64,000 nt of DNA, from positions 744,001-808,000 of the forward strand of contig NZ_JACIJO010000001.1 in the NCBI RefSeq assembly GCF_014206875.1, given 5' to 3'. A model generated the notes under the pieces. The model saw only the letters and a program-made list of their open reading frames with translations. It had not been told where the DNA came from and ran no database searches. The first letter of the stretch is position 1. Every line of letters starts with the position of its first letter. This document shows positions 32,497-41,952 of this stretch, piece after piece. This stretch comes from Algoriphagus iocasae. Lineage in GTDB: Bacteria > Bacteroidota > Bacteroidia > Cytophagales > Cyclobacteriaceae. The position numbers were made by a program, and so were the translations under genes.

Positions 32497-32850
32497 ATGA
32501 AATTAAAAGTATACGGAATCAAGAATTGCAATACGATGAAAAAAACCTTCGATTTCCTGACGGAAAAAGGAGTTGCGTATGATTTTATTGATTACAAAAA
32601 GCAAAAGCCTGATGCAGCGCTTTTGAATGGATTTTTGAAGAAAACCGACCTCGAATCATTGGTAAATAAGAAGGGGACGACTTATAGAAAAATGGATGAG
32701 GGGCAGAAGACTTTATTAGAAAAGGAAAGTACTGCAGTCTCTATTTTGGCAGAAAACTCTAGCATGATCAAACGTCCTGTAATCATTTATCCTGATGGAA
32801 GTTTAACTTTGGGTTTTGACCCTGAAGCGATCGAGAAACATTTGAAATAA
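32497..32850 (+). CDS. ArsC/Spx/YffB-like reductase
   Basis: A 117-residue thioredoxin-fold protein of the ArsC family, YffB subgroup. It opens KLKVYGIKNCNTMKKTFDFL with a single redox Cys11 in the CNT pattern, then FIDYKKQKPD, a typical LVNKKGTTYRKM segment and MIKRPVIIYPDG (cis-Pro site). True arsenate reductases keep further Arg residues, and YffB-type members bind glutathione or have no known substrate. I chose the ATG at 32497 rather than the TTG at 32476. A long hairpin terminator follows. Confidence 0.85.
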   Translation: MKLKVYGIKNCNTMKKTFDFLTEKGVAYDFIDYKKQKPDAALLNGFLKKTDLESLVNKKGTTYRKMDEGQKTLLEKESTAVSILAENSSMIKRPVIIYPDGSLTLGFDPEAIEKHLK

Positions 32851-32881
32851 TAGTTTGAAAGAAGATATCCGTAAAAAATCT

Positions 32882-32920
32882 GTTCTCAGATCATCATAAA
32901 ATGATCTGAGAACTTTTAAT
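32882..32920. terminator. Bidirectional terminator with 13-bp stem
   Basis: GTTCTCAGATCAT (32882-32894) pairs perfectly with ATGATCTGAGAAC (32901-32913) and is followed by TTTTAAT. It lies between convergent genes and can serve both. Confidence 0.85.
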
Positions 32921-34298
32921 AAACAATGGTGTCTGTCGGCAAAGCTGGCAATTGATAGTTACCTGTTTCCAGAATAAATTTAAATTTTTCGGAGACTTCC
33001 TTTTCTGCCAAAGGAGTATCAAAAGCAAATACTTTTTCTAATAAGGGATGTTCTTTCAGGGCCTGAATGGAAGATAAATCCACTTTTGTTTCATTCAGAT
33101 AGAGATGTTTCAGATTTTTGTTTTCATTCAAAACCTGAAGATTGTCCCCTGAAATACCGGTCTGATTTAATTTCAGGACAGTCAGGTTGGGTAAAGTATT
33201 CAGACTATCCAAAATAGCATCAGTGACTTGCGTTCCAGTCATATCCAGGTAAGCGATTTGATTTTTGACTGCTCCTAACTTACTCCAGTCTTGATCTGAG
33301 AAACTCTGGAAATTCACGCAGGAAATCATCAACCAATTTGAAGTCTCAGAAACTTTCTCTGCAAAGAAACCTTCGGCTTTTAAGTTAGAAAGCGATTCTT
33401 CTGTTGCCGGATCAACTGCTAATTCAGGATAAAATGGCTTTTCAACACGATGGAAAAAAGGCTCTAAAGTTTCTGTGTCAATATTGGATTCTCCCAGCTT
33501 AGCACTTTTTGTAGCACCTAAATCTATCCAGGCACGGATCAGTTCAATGGCTTCTTTTTCAGGCTGTCTTTTCTCTTCAGGAGGCATGTGATCCTCATCT
33601 TCTTTTGGCAGGACCAGTCGTGAATAGAGAGCACTTTCTTTTGCATTACCTGCAGTCAGAATGCTTCCATCTTCACCGCCTTCCAGCATTTTGTCAAATG
33701 AAGTCAAGTCAAGTTCGCCTTTCAGGTTTTTAGGATTATGGCAGCTTTTGCAATTCTGATTTAAAATGGGTTGTACTACTTCGTCGTAATATGCGAGCTC
33801 CTCCCAACCTTGTTCGGGTAAAACAAGGCCTTTTTCGGGCTCTATTTCATATCCGATGAGCGATTGCATTTCTGGAGGCAAGACCTCAATTAGGTATTCT
33901 TCTCCATGTGTAATATTTCCTCCCAAATGCCCTGTAAATAACATCAACCCAAATAGACCTGCAGCTTTTAACTTTAAGTTTTTGGGGTTGGAATTTGCCT
34001 TGTTGACTTCATAGAAAAGCCAAAAAGAGGCGATTGCAGTAGCCCATCCAAAGAAGAAGTGAAACTGCACAGTTTCCCAAGTAAATCCTTCGTATTGGTA
34101 TTGTAGAAAACCTGAAATCGAAGAAATGACTGCGAAAATACCTCCCAGCAAAAAGGCAAGCCTAATGGAATCCAGGTGTTTGGAAGTACCTTTCTCAGAA
34201 AGGAAAACCAAGATGATCCCAAAGGCAAGAATGCCAATAGGAAGATGGACAAGGATCGGATGAAACCTTCCAAAAAGCGGCAAAATAAACTCAATCAT
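32916..34298 (-). CDS. DUF2231 membrane - cytochrome c (PSCyt1) - leucine-rich repeat protein
   Basis: A 460-residue protein of three parts. Residues 1-135 hold about four membrane helices of the DUF2231 type (RFHPILVHLPIGILAFG, with His13 and His18 of the LVHLP motif). Residues 165-265 hold a planctomycete-type haem-binding domain with CKSCH (Cys183, Cys186, His187) and a distal DHMPP methionine. Residues about 320-425 hold degenerate leucine-rich repeats (LTVLKLNQTGISGDNLQVL). It is the last gene of a four-gene operon, overlapping the preceding gene by eight bases. It may accept electrons from surface oxidations; the partner is unknown. Confidence 0.85.
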   Translation of the reverse strand: MIEFILPLFGRFHPILVHLPIGILAFGIILVFLSEKGTSKHLDSIRLAFLLGGIFAVISSISGFLQYQYEGFTWETVQFHFFFGWATAIASFWLFYEVNKANSNPKNLKLKAAGLFGLMLFTGHLGGNITHGEEYLIEVLPPEMQSLIGYEIEPEKGLVLPEQGWEELAYYDEVVQPILNQNCKSCHNPKNLKGELDLTSFDKMLEGGEDGSILTAGNAKESALYSRLVLPKEDEDHMPPEEKRQPEKEAIELIRAWIDLGATKSAKLGESNIDTETLEPFFHRVEKPFYPELAVDPATEESLSNLKAEGFFAEKVSETSNWLMISCVNFQSFSDQDWSKLGAVKNQIAYLDMTGTQVTDAILDSLNTLPNLTVLKLNQTGISGDNLQVLNENKNLKHLYLNETKVDLSSIQALKEHPLLEKVFAFDTPLAEKEVSEKFKFILETGNYQLPALPTDTIVY

Positions 34299-35166
34299 TC
34301 TGGAATCTTTCTTTAATCGCTTTCATGATGAAAACATTAGCTTCCCACTGATCGGCGATAGGTTTATTTGTGAATGGAATGGTTGGTAAATACGGTGGAG
34401 GCCCAAACTCTGTCGTGATAGTAAAGACATCCTCTTCGGAATTTCTGATGATTTCTTCCCAAATATCAAGATGTGCTACCAGTTCATTTTTCCATTCTGG
34501 AGCTGCCGGATTGTTTACTTGGGGGCCTTCCGCAAATCCAACTCTGGCATGAATATGCTGAACTGATGGAAGGATCTTTTGAAGGTTTGGATCATCTTTT
34601 TTTAGTAATCGCTCGTGGACGACCATCCAATGACTGACGTCGAGTGTGTATTTTAATTCAGGAAATCTGGCTAGCATAGAAAAAGCGGATGGCAAAGTAT
34701 TTGAAAATCTTCCTCTATGAGTTTCATGGATTACCGGTATACCTGATTCTTTCGAAAGCCGATCTGCGATTTTGATGAATTCCAGGTTTTCATCCTCTGA
34801 CCAAAAATCATTTCCTGTATGATTGTTAACCTTGACAGGTGACCATGATAAAACTTCTTTTAGGCCAGTTTCATAGCTTTCTAATGCTTCTTCAAAAGGT
34901 AAACCACGGTTGGTTCCATGTAGGAAGATTACTTTTAGATCATACTTTTTAAGTCCCGATTTTAGATTTGCTTTGGCTTCATCCGAGCCGGGCATCCAAA
35001 CTTCAATCCCATCGTACCCATCTTCTTTCACCTTTTTTAAAAACTCATCCAGAGGTAGTTGATTTCCCCAATCAGTTTGGAAAAACTGCAATTGCTTTTG
35101 TGCCAAAATTGTGAAAGGCAGCATGAAGAGGCCTAGGAGAATAAGCGGCTTTAATATTGATCGCAT
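34291..35166 (-). CDS. Exported TIM-barrel sugar isomerase/epimerase-like protein
   Basis: A 291-residue AP_endonuc_2/xylose isomerase-like TIM barrel with a signal peptide (1-22, ...TILAQ), so extracytoplasmic. Metal-site strands include GYDGIEVWMPG, VNNHTGNDFW, PVIHETHRGRFSNT (Glu, His), LKYTLDVSHWMVVHER (Asp, His), HIHARVG (His) and TTEFGPPPY (Glu). The sugar or cyclitol substrate is unknown. It is the third gene of the cytochrome/DUF1501 operon, two bases after DUF1501, suggesting that this protein processes a product of that surface complex. Confidence 0.85.
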   Translation of the reverse strand: MRSILKPLILLGLFMLPFTILAQKQLQFFQTDWGNQLPLDEFLKKVKEDGYDGIEVWMPGSDEAKANLKSGLKKYDLKVIFLHGTNRGLPFEEALESYETGLKEVLSWSPVKVNNHTGNDFWSEDENLEFIKIADRLSKESGIPVIHETHRGRFSNTLPSAFSMLARFPELKYTLDVSHWMVVHERLLKKDDPNLQKILPSVQHIHARVGFAEGPQVNNPAAPEWKNELVAHLDIWEEIIRNSEEDVFTITTEFGPPPYLPTIPFTNKPIADQWEANVFIMKAIKERFQND

Positions 35167-35168
35167 GA

Positions 35169-36677
35169 TTAAGCTAAAATTTTCCTTATTAATTCTCCTT
35201 CGACATCCGTCAATCTGAATGGCCTTCCCTGAAATTCATAAGTGAATTGTTCGTGGTCAAAGCCCATCAGGTGTAAAATGGTCGCGTGAATGTCATGAAC
35301 AGAAACTTGTTCGCCAATTCCTGAAAATCCAAAGTCATCAGTCAATCCATAACTTGCTCCTTTTTTTATTCCACCGCCTGCCATCCACATCGTAAATGCG
35401 TCGCCATGATGATCTCTTCCCAAAAAGCTTTGGGTTTTTCCTTCTCTGTTTTCCTGCATCGGAGTTCTGCCAAACTCTCCACCCCAAACTACCAATGTGT
35501 CTTCCAGCAATCCTCTTTGTTTTAGGTCAAGTAAAAGGGCAGACATCGGCCGGTCTATTTCTCGACATTTATTTCTTAATCCCATATCGATGGATCCATC
35601 GTGATCGGTACCATGAGTATCCCATCCCCAATCATACAATTGGACGAATCGAACTCCTTTTTCCACTAATTTCCTTGCAAGTAAACAGTTGTTGGCAAAA
35701 GATTCTGATCCAGGTTTGGTCCCGTAGAGGTCATGGATATACTTAGGTTCATCATTGATATTCATGACTTCAGGCACTTCTATCTGCATGCGATAGGCCA
35801 TTTCGTATTGGTTGATTCTTGCTAGGATTTCCGGATCTCCGTATTGATCAAACTCACTTTTATTGACTGTGTTGATCGCTGAAATCAGGTTTTTCTTCAT
35901 GTCTCTGGACATTCCGTCTGGATCCTGAAGATAAAGCACTGGATCTCCTTTGGAGCGACATTGTACACCTTGGTAAACCGATGGAAGGAAACCGCTTCCC
36001 CAGACACTTTTTCCTGCATCAGGAGTCTTTCCTCCAGAAGTTAAAACGACAAATCCTGGTAGGTTTTGATTCTCTGTTCCTAACCCATAGGTTACCCAAC
36101 TTCCCAAACTAGGTCTTCCAAGTCTTGGACTTCCTGTTTGCATAAATAACTGTGCTGGGCCGTGGTTGAATTGGTCCGTGTGAACTGCTTTCAGAAAAGC
36201 CACTTCATCCACAACTTTCGAAAAATGAGGTAGGAAATCAGAAACCCAAGCTCCTGATTCTCCATGCTGCTCAAATTTGGCCTGAGGTCCCAGTAAATTT
36301 GGGACACCTCTGATAAAGGCAAATTTCCTCCCCTCCAGCAAAGATTCAGGGCAAGGCTGATTATGATATTTCGCCAACTCAGGTTTGAAATCAAATAGCT
36401 CCAATTGGGATGGGGCACCAGCCATATGGAGATATATGATCGATTTTGCTTTTCCTGTAAATGGAGGAGGCAAAGGGGCCAGTGGATTTAAATCCCGTTG
36501 GCTTAAATTAAGTCCTGAAGAGGCTTTTGATGAAGAACCGGTATCGCAGCCAAACATCAAAGGAGCCAAAGCAAGGCCTCCCATTTTACTAACACAATCC
36601 ATAAGGAAATGTCGTCTGGTTTGCCTTTCCAGCTTTTGCTGAGTTAGCTCATTGATCAACTTTTCTACTTGTTTCAT
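35169..36677 (-). CDS. DUF1501 protein with Tat signal
   Basis: A 502-residue protein of the sulfatase/alkaline-phosphatase-like DUF1501 family. A twin-arginine motif TRRHFL (Arg20-Arg21) and hydrophobic segment to about residue 44 (GLALAPLMFGC) make it a Tat substrate, possibly lipidated at Cys44. Family segments are SIIYLHMAGAPSQLELFD, GKSVWGSGFLPSVYQGV, GVRFVQLYDWGWDTHG, DTLVVWGGEFGRTP and RDHHGDAFTMWMAGGGI. DUF1501 genes are habitually paired with PSCyt1/DUF1549/DUF1553 genes in planctomycetes, as here, one base downstream of that gene. The reaction is unknown. Confidence 0.9.
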   Translation of the reverse strand: MKQVEKLINELTQQKLERQTRRHFLMDCVSKMGGLALAPLMFGCDTGSSSKASSGLNLSQRDLNPLAPLPPPFTGKAKSIIYLHMAGAPSQLELFDFKPELAKYHNQPCPESLLEGRKFAFIRGVPNLLGPQAKFEQHGESGAWVSDFLPHFSKVVDEVAFLKAVHTDQFNHGPAQLFMQTGSPRLGRPSLGSWVTYGLGTENQNLPGFVVLTSGGKTPDAGKSVWGSGFLPSVYQGVQCRSKGDPVLYLQDPDGMSRDMKKNLISAINTVNKSEFDQYGDPEILARINQYEMAYRMQIEVPEVMNINDEPKYIHDLYGTKPGSESFANNCLLARKLVEKGVRFVQLYDWGWDTHGTDHDGSIDMGLRNKCREIDRPMSALLLDLKQRGLLEDTLVVWGGEFGRTPMQENREGKTQSFLGRDHHGDAFTMWMAGGGIKKGASYGLTDDFGFSGIGEQVSVHDIHATILHLMGFDHEQFTYEFQGRPFRLTDVEGELIRKILA

Positions 36678-36678
36678 A

Positions 36679-39417
36679 CTATGGTTTGGTTAGAAATTCA
36701 TCCAAATTCAATAAGGCGTTTGCCACTACAGTCATGGCTGCAAGCTCAGGGCTTGTGTTGACATCCTCAATTTTAAAAAATGAATTCATGGCCGTGCTGT
36801 CATTTTTAAACTCGCTGTATGAACTCTGGTATAAACCAGTCAAAGCTTCCAGTTTGCTGTCTGAAATCGGAGTCAACATCAATTTTTGATATCCAAAAGA
36901 AATTGCTTGGGAAGGTTCTTTACTCTTCTCAGCCATTATTTTGCCCAAATGGGCTGCTGCTTCAATGAAAACTGGATCATTGAGGGTTACCAAGGCCTGA
37001 AGAGGTGTATTAGTTACAATTCTTCTACTCAGACAAACTTCCCGACTCCCCGCATCAAATGTGATGAATGAAGGGTATGGACTGGTCCGTTTAATAAAGG
37101 TATACAAACCTCTTCTGTGTCTGTCTTCTCCCTCAGATTCAGTCCATGATTCTCCATTATAGACCGTTTGCCAGATACCTTCTGGTTGAGCAGGTTTCAC
37201 ACTTGGCCCAAACATTTTATCTGATAACAATTCCGAAACTGCCAATGCCTGATCTCTGATCTGCTCAGCACTTAGCCTCACTCTAGGTCCTCTTGCATAC
37301 CATTTGTTTTGCGGGTCTTGGCTGTATAATTCAGGTGTTACAACAGAGCTTTGCTTGTAAGTTTTGGAAGTTACGATCTGTCTGATCAATTGTTTGATGC
37401 TCCAATCATATGTGTTCATGGTTTCCCAAGACAAATAATCCAAAAGCTCAGGATGGGAGGGAGGATCTGATTGTGTTCCCATATCCTCCAAAGTACTTAC
37501 CAAACCTCTTCCAAAAAGCTGACCCCAAACTCTATTTACCAATGTACGGGCTGTCAGAGGGTTTTCTTTATCGGTCAACCAATATGCAAAGCCTAATCGA
37601 TTTCTTGGCCATTCTGGTTTCCAAGGATTTAATTCACTTGGTACATCTGGAGAAACCTTGTCACCCAAAACCAGCCAGTTTCCTCTTTCGAAAACCCTCG
37701 TTTCCCTTTTCATGTAATCAGGGTTTTCTATAAGGATTGGAAGCTTTGTCCCATTGAATTTCAGTATGCTTTCCCATGAATTCTGAACTGCTTGGAATTC
37801 AGGTTTTTCTTTTCCTGGAAGTGTAGGTACGAAAGCAAACCAAATGATTTTAGAAGTATTTTGCTGGGGCTTGGCATTCGGGCTGATGACAGAAATATAA
37901 AGGTCATTTTTGCCATGTATTTCTTTAAATGGAAATGCATGAATTTCATCACCTTTGGTCTTATTGATTGTAAAACGGGAAAGAATTTCACCTTCAGGCC
38001 CATCTTTCTGGATAGTAATCTGACTTCCATCAATTCCCGTCCCGTAGTTCATCAGCATCTGATCCGAACCCTGGGTATCTATATTTCTTAAATAGGCAGA
38101 TCCTCCTGGCCACATACCCAGCCATTTAGTATCGATCAATTCGGCTTTATCAAAATCCTCCGCAATGTGAGCTTCATATTTAGGTTCAAAAAAAGTCAGA
38201 AAATCCTTTCTCTTTTTAGCAGCATCAGTGCCTTTATTTTCTTTAACCCAGTTAATAATAGAATGGAGTTTTATCTCATCTGAAACGGAGTAGAACCTTA
38301 GTTTAGGCTCTTCGTCATGCGTATCCTCATCTCTGGTGTTATTAAAGAATGCTGCGGATTCATAAAATTCTTCATGACGGATTGGATCGTAAGGATGGCT
38401 ATGACATTGTACACAAGCCATCGTGGTACTTTGCCAAACTTCATAAGTGGTGTTAAGCCTATCCAAAACAGCCGAAACTCTAAATTCTTCATCTTGAGTT
38501 CCTCCCTCATCATTATTCATAGTGTTTCGATGAAAAGCCGTTGCGGTTAATTGCTCTTGGGTAGGATCAGGAAGTAAGTCCCCTGCCAATTGCTCAATGG
38601 TGAAGTCGTCAAAGGGTTTGTCTTTATTAAATGAATTGATGACATAATCCCTGAATGGCCAAAGGGTTCTTGAAACATCGCGTTCGTATCCCTTTGTATC
38701 AGCATATCTTGCTAAATCTAGCCACCAACTTGCCCAGTTTTCTCCATATGTTGGTTGAGAAAGTAAGTAATCAACCGCTTGATCGTAACTGATTTTTCCT
38801 TCCTTATACACTTGAACCAGTGAGTCTGAAGGTGGTAGACCGGTAATATCCAGAGTGACTCTTCTCAACAGTTTGAGAGGATTTTCTTCTTCTGAAAAAT
38901 TTAAATTTTGAGTTTCTAAAGTGTTTCCAACAAAAACATCTATGGGGTTAATTTCTTCATTGGTCGATTCTGATGAGATTCCAGCTTCAAGTTTTTTCCC
39001 TTCTAATGATGGCTTTTGGATTGGTTCATAAGCCCAGTGTTTCCCCCAATTTGCTCCTTGACGAATCCATGTTTTCAAAAGATCAATTTCCTCCTCTGAA
39101 AGCGGCGCTTTTTCGTACGGCATCCGTAACTCTGGATCAGAATCTGTGAGTCTTTTGATCATTTCACTGTTTTCAGGATCTCCAGGAATGATTGCAGGAT
39201 GCCCAGATTCAGTGATTGCAAGAGCCTCTTCTTTAAAGAGTACGCTAAAACCTCCGCTTTTTTTCACTCCTCCATGACAGGAGATACAGTGTTTGTTTAG
39301 AATAGGCTTGATCTGACTACTGTAATCTACCTCCTGTTCATTACCAAAAAGGAAAAAACCTAATACTGCCAAGAGAATGGCAGTGCTTGTTAGTATGATT
39401 ATTCGGTTTACTGACAT
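36679..39417 (-). CDS. PSD1/planctomycete cytochrome C - DUF1549 - DUF1553 protein
   Basis: A 912-residue surface or periplasmic protein, first gene of the operon. Membrane anchor or uncleaved signal at 5-24; PSCyt1 haem motif CISCH (Cys44, Cys47, His48) with a late RMPYEKAPLS segment; DUF1549 at about 155-370 (DITGLPPS...WASWWLDLARYADTKGYE...FTIEQLAGDLLPD...QCHSHPYDPI); a beta-rich segment around 420-560; and DUF1553 at about 620-880 (NRLGFAYWLTDKENPLTARTLVNRVWGQLFGRGLV...EMPLQALVTLNDP-like NTPLQALVTLNDP). The function is unresolved; these proteins are linked to polysaccharide or sugar oxidation. It has a good promoter just upstream. Confidence 0.92.
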   Translation of the reverse strand: MSVNRIIILTSTAILLAVLGFFLFGNEQEVDYSSQIKPILNKHCISCHGGVKKSGGFSVLFKEEALAITESGHPAIIPGDPENSEMIKRLTDSDPELRMPYEKAPLSEEEIDLLKTWIRQGANWGKHWAYEPIQKPSLEGKKLEAGISSESTNEEINPIDVFVGNTLETQNLNFSEEENPLKLLRRVTLDITGLPPSDSLVQVYKEGKISYDQAVDYLLSQPTYGENWASWWLDLARYADTKGYERDVSRTLWPFRDYVINSFNKDKPFDDFTIEQLAGDLLPDPTQEQLTATAFHRNTMNNDEGGTQDEEFRVSAVLDRLNTTYEVWQSTTMACVQCHSHPYDPIRHEEFYESAAFFNNTRDEDTHDEEPKLRFYSVSDEIKLHSIINWVKENKGTDAAKKRKDFLTFFEPKYEAHIAEDFDKAELIDTKWLGMWPGGSAYLRNIDTQGSDQMLMNYGTGIDGSQITIQKDGPEGEILSRFTINKTKGDEIHAFPFKEIHGKNDLYISVISPNAKPQQNTSKIIWFAFVPTLPGKEKPEFQAVQNSWESILKFNGTKLPILIENPDYMKRETRVFERGNWLVLGDKVSPDVPSELNPWKPEWPRNRLGFAYWLTDKENPLTARTLVNRVWGQLFGRGLVSTLEDMGTQSDPPSHPELLDYLSWETMNTYDWSIKQLIRQIVTSKTYKQSSVVTPELYSQDPQNKWYARGPRVRLSAEQIRDQALAVSELLSDKMFGPSVKPAQPEGIWQTVYNGESWTESEGEDRHRRGLYTFIKRTSPYPSFITFDAGSREVCLSRRIVTNTPLQALVTLNDPVFIEAAAHLGKIMAEKSKEPSQAISFGYQKLMLTPISDSKLEALTGLYQSSYSEFKNDSTAMNSFFKIEDVNTSPELAAMTVVANALLNLDEFLTKP

Positions 39418-39434
39418 GGGTTTAAAGCTGAATT

Positions 39435-39464
39435 GAAAAGTAGGGATTTTCAGATTATATCAAA
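39435..39464 (-). promoter_or_regulatory. Promoter of the PSCyt operon
   Basis: On the minus strand TTTG (39464-39461), an 18-base spacer and TACTTTTC (39442-39435) match the Bacteroidota consensus except the last base. The element ends 17 bases before the ATG at 39417. Confidence 0.6.
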
Positions 39465-39496
39465 AGTCAATTCTGATATTAGGGCAAATAGTCTAA

Positions 39497-39530
39497 AAAA
39501 ACCTAGAATTTTGTATTCTAGGTTTGATTT
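39497..39530 (-). terminator. Terminator of the threonine dehydrogenase gene
   Basis: AAACCTAGAA pairs with TTCTAGGTTT across a seven-base loop and is followed on the minus strand by TTTT, isolating the dehydrogenase from the PSCyt operon. A T run on the plus side makes it symmetrical. Confidence 0.8.
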
Positions 39531-39535
39531 TTTTC

Positions 39536-40483
39536 TTAAAAGGAAAAATTCGGAAGGTTTTCCAGAATGTCTTTGGTCATTTTATCCAAATCATAATCTG
39601 GTTTCCAACCCCAGTCTTTTTGAGCACAAGTGTCATCGATGCTATCAGGCCAAGAATCTGCAATTGCTTGTCTGAAGTCAGGTTTGTATTCAATTTCGAA
39701 GGAAGGATAATGCTTCAAAATACTTTGATAAATATCTTTTGGAGCAAAGCTGATTGCAGAAAGATTATAGCTTGATCTGATTTTAACAGATTCACTCGGA
39801 GCATGCATCAAATCCAAAGTAGCTTTGATGGCATCTGGCATATACATCATTGGCAAATAACTGTCTTCTCTTAGGAAGCAAGAGAATTTCTCGCCAGCAA
39901 TAGCTTTATGGTATATGTCCACTGCATAATCTGTGGTTCCGCCACCTGGAAGTGATTTATATCCAATTAGACCTGGATATCGAAGACTCCTTACATCTAC
40001 ATTGAATTTCTGGAAATAATACTCACACCATCTTTCTCCGGCTTGCTTTGAAATCCCATAAACGGTGTTGGGTTCTTTTACACAATATTGAGGAGTATTT
40101 ACTTTTGGAGTGTTTGGGCCAAAAACAGCAATTGAAGACGGCCAGTAAACTTTGTCCAGTTTAAATTCTTTTGCCATTTCCAGGACGAACAAAAGGCTGT
40201 TCATATTTAGGTCCCAGGCAAAAAGCGGGTTTTTCTCACCTGTAGCAGATAAAACTGCTGCCAAATGATAAATCTGTTTTACATTTTCTCTTTTGATAAG
40301 ATCTTTTGCAGCATCTTGATTCATGATATCAAGAACTTCAAATCGACAATAATCAAATTTAGAACGGGCAGCTTCATTTAAATCTGTGGCAATAACTTGC
40401 TCACCACCATACATTTCGCTTAGAGATCGTGTCAATTCTGAGCCAAGCTGACCAGCAGCGCCGATTACAAGGATTTTTTCCAT
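39536..40483 (-). CDS. tdh: L-threonine 3-dehydrogenase, SDR (GalE-like) type
   Basis: A 315-residue NAD-dependent short-chain enzyme oxidising threonine to 2-amino-3-ketobutyrate. Rossmann motif VIGAAGQLGSEL (5-16); catalytic Tyr-x3-Lys in NTVYGISKQAGE; the family's WPSSIAVFGP and SLRYPGLIGYKSLPGGGTTDYAVDIYHKA. The assignment from sequence is supported by the divergent neighbour kbl, which uses the product. Start chosen at the ATG 40483 (MEKILVIGAAG); a TTG nine codons upstream opens the same frame. Confidence 0.9.
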   Translation of the reverse strand: MEKILVIGAAGQLGSELTRSLSEMYGGEQVIATDLNEAARSKFDYCRFEVLDIMNQDAAKDLIKRENVKQIYHLAAVLSATGEKNPLFAWDLNMNSLLFVLEMAKEFKLDKVYWPSSIAVFGPNTPKVNTPQYCVKEPNTVYGISKQAGERWCEYYFQKFNVDVRSLRYPGLIGYKSLPGGGTTDYAVDIYHKAIAGEKFSCFLREDSYLPMMYMPDAIKATLDLMHAPSESVKIRSSYNLSAISFAPKDIYQSILKHYPSFEIEYKPDFRQAIADSWPDSIDDTCAQKDWGWKPDYDLDKMTKDILENLPNFSF

Positions 40484-40637
40484 GTTGTATTCTTTCAAAA
40501 ATGCACCCAAAGCCGCGCTTTAGGTTTTTGTTTATATTTGGGAATGCGATGGCAAAAGTAAGAAAAATCTAAAGTTTTGCAGGATTTTTTGATTGCCGGC
40601 AACTGATAATAATTGAACAATTTATTCTAACAAGTAT

Positions 40638-41834
40638 ATGTACGATCGATTAAAACCCAAATTGGTAGAAGAGTTAAAAGGAATTGAAGAAGCTGGACTC
40701 TTTAAAAAGGAAAGAATCATCACTTCTCCTCAATCTGCCGAAATCACAATTGCTGGTGGTAAGTCAGTTTTAAATTTTTGTGCTAACAATTACCTAGGTC
40801 TTTCTTCACATCCAAAAGTGATTGAAGCAGCTAAAGCCACCATTGATACACATGGTTTTGGAATGTCTTCTGTGCGATTTATTTGCGGTACACAGGATAT
40901 TCATAAGGAATTGGAAAAAAAGATTTCCGAGTTTCTGGGAACGGAAGATACCATCCTTTACGCAGCAGCTTTTGATGCAAATGGAGGCGTTTTTGAACCG
41001 ATTTTGGGCCCGGAAGATGCAATTATTTCAGATGCATTAAATCACGCTTCTATTATCGATGGGGTAAGACTTTGCAAAGCAATGAGATTTAGATATCAGC
41101 ATAATGATATGGCTGACCTAGAAGCACAATTGAAAGATGCTGATGCAAAGGGAGCTAAACAAAAGATTATCGTGACGGATGGAGTTTTCTCCATGGATGG
41201 CACGATCGCCCAACTGGATAAAATCGTTGAGCTAGCAGAGAAATATGAAGCATTAGTGATGTCTGACGAATGTCACTCCACCGGATTTATGGGTAAAACC
41301 GGAAGAGGTGTTCACGAGCATTGTGGTGTCATGGGTAAAATTGATATCATTACAGGAACGCTTGGAAAAGCTTTAGGTGGGGCTTCAGGAGGATTTACTT
41401 CTGGAAGAAAAGAAATTATTGAGCTTTTGCGCCAGCGATCAAGACCGTATTTATTCTCTAATACCTTGGCGCCTTCTATCACCGGAGCATCCATTGCTGT
41501 ATTTGATCTTTTGACCGGTACCACTGAGTTGAGAGATAAATTGGAAGAAAACACTGTTTACTTCCGTGAGAAAATGACTGCTGCAGGATTTGATATCAAG
41601 CCGGGAACACATCCTATCGTTCCAGTGATGCTATATGATGCGGTTTTATCCCAAAAAATGGCCGAGAAATTATTGGAAAAAGGCATTTATGTGATAGGTT
41701 TTTATTATCCTGTTGTTCCAAAAGGCCAAGCTAGAATCAGAGTTCAAATCTCTGCTGGACACGAAAGAGCTCATTTGGATCAAGCTATTCAGGCATTTAC
41801 CGAAGTTGGCAAAGAGTTGGGAGTGATTAAATAA
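40638..41834 (+). CDS. kbl: Glycine C-acetyltransferase (2-amino-3-ketobutyrate CoA ligase)
   Basis: PLP enzyme splitting 2-amino-3-ketobutyrate with CoA into glycine and acetyl-CoA. Alpha-oxoamine synthase landmarks: [73 protein letters not shown] and PLP Lys244 in [14 protein letters not shown]. The length (398) is that of Kbl. With the divergent dehydrogenase it completes threonine catabolism. TATATTTG at 40533-40540 could be its -7 element, with a leader of about 90 bases. A strong bidirectional terminator follows. Confidence 0.96.
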   Translation: MYDRLKPKLVEELKGIEEAGLFKKERIITSPQSAEITIAGGKSVLNFCANNYLGLSSHPKVIEAAKATIDTHGFGMSSVRFICGTQDIHKELEKKISEFLGTEDTILYAAAFDANGGVFEPILGPEDAIISDALNHASIIDGVRLCKAMRFRYQHNDMADLEAQLKDADAKGAKQKIIVTDGVFSMDGTIAQLDKIVELAEKYEALVMSDECHSTGFMGKTGRGVHEHCGVMGKIDIITGTLGKALGGASGGFTSGRKEIIELLRQRSRPYLFSNTLAPSITGASIAVFDLLTGTTELRDKLEENTVYFREKMTAAGFDIKPGTHPIVPVMLYDAVLSQKMAEKLLEKGIYVIGFYYPVVPKGQARIRVQISAGHERAHLDQAIQAFTEVGKELGVIK

Positions 41835-41890
41835 AGTGAGCATTGCCTATTTGAAAAAGTAGAGTAGGTTGTCAATATTTGTAAATAAAA

Positions 41891-41925
41891 AGTCGGGTTT
41901 CAATTATTGAAACCCGACTTTTTTT
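41891..41925. terminator. Bidirectional terminator between kbl and DUF5715 gene
   Basis: AGTCGGGTTTCAA pairs with the complementary arm TGAAACCCGACT across a short loop, with T7 on the plus side and a T run on the minus side. Confidence 0.9.
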
Positions 41926-41952
41926 GAAGGCAATTCCAATCCATGTGATGGA

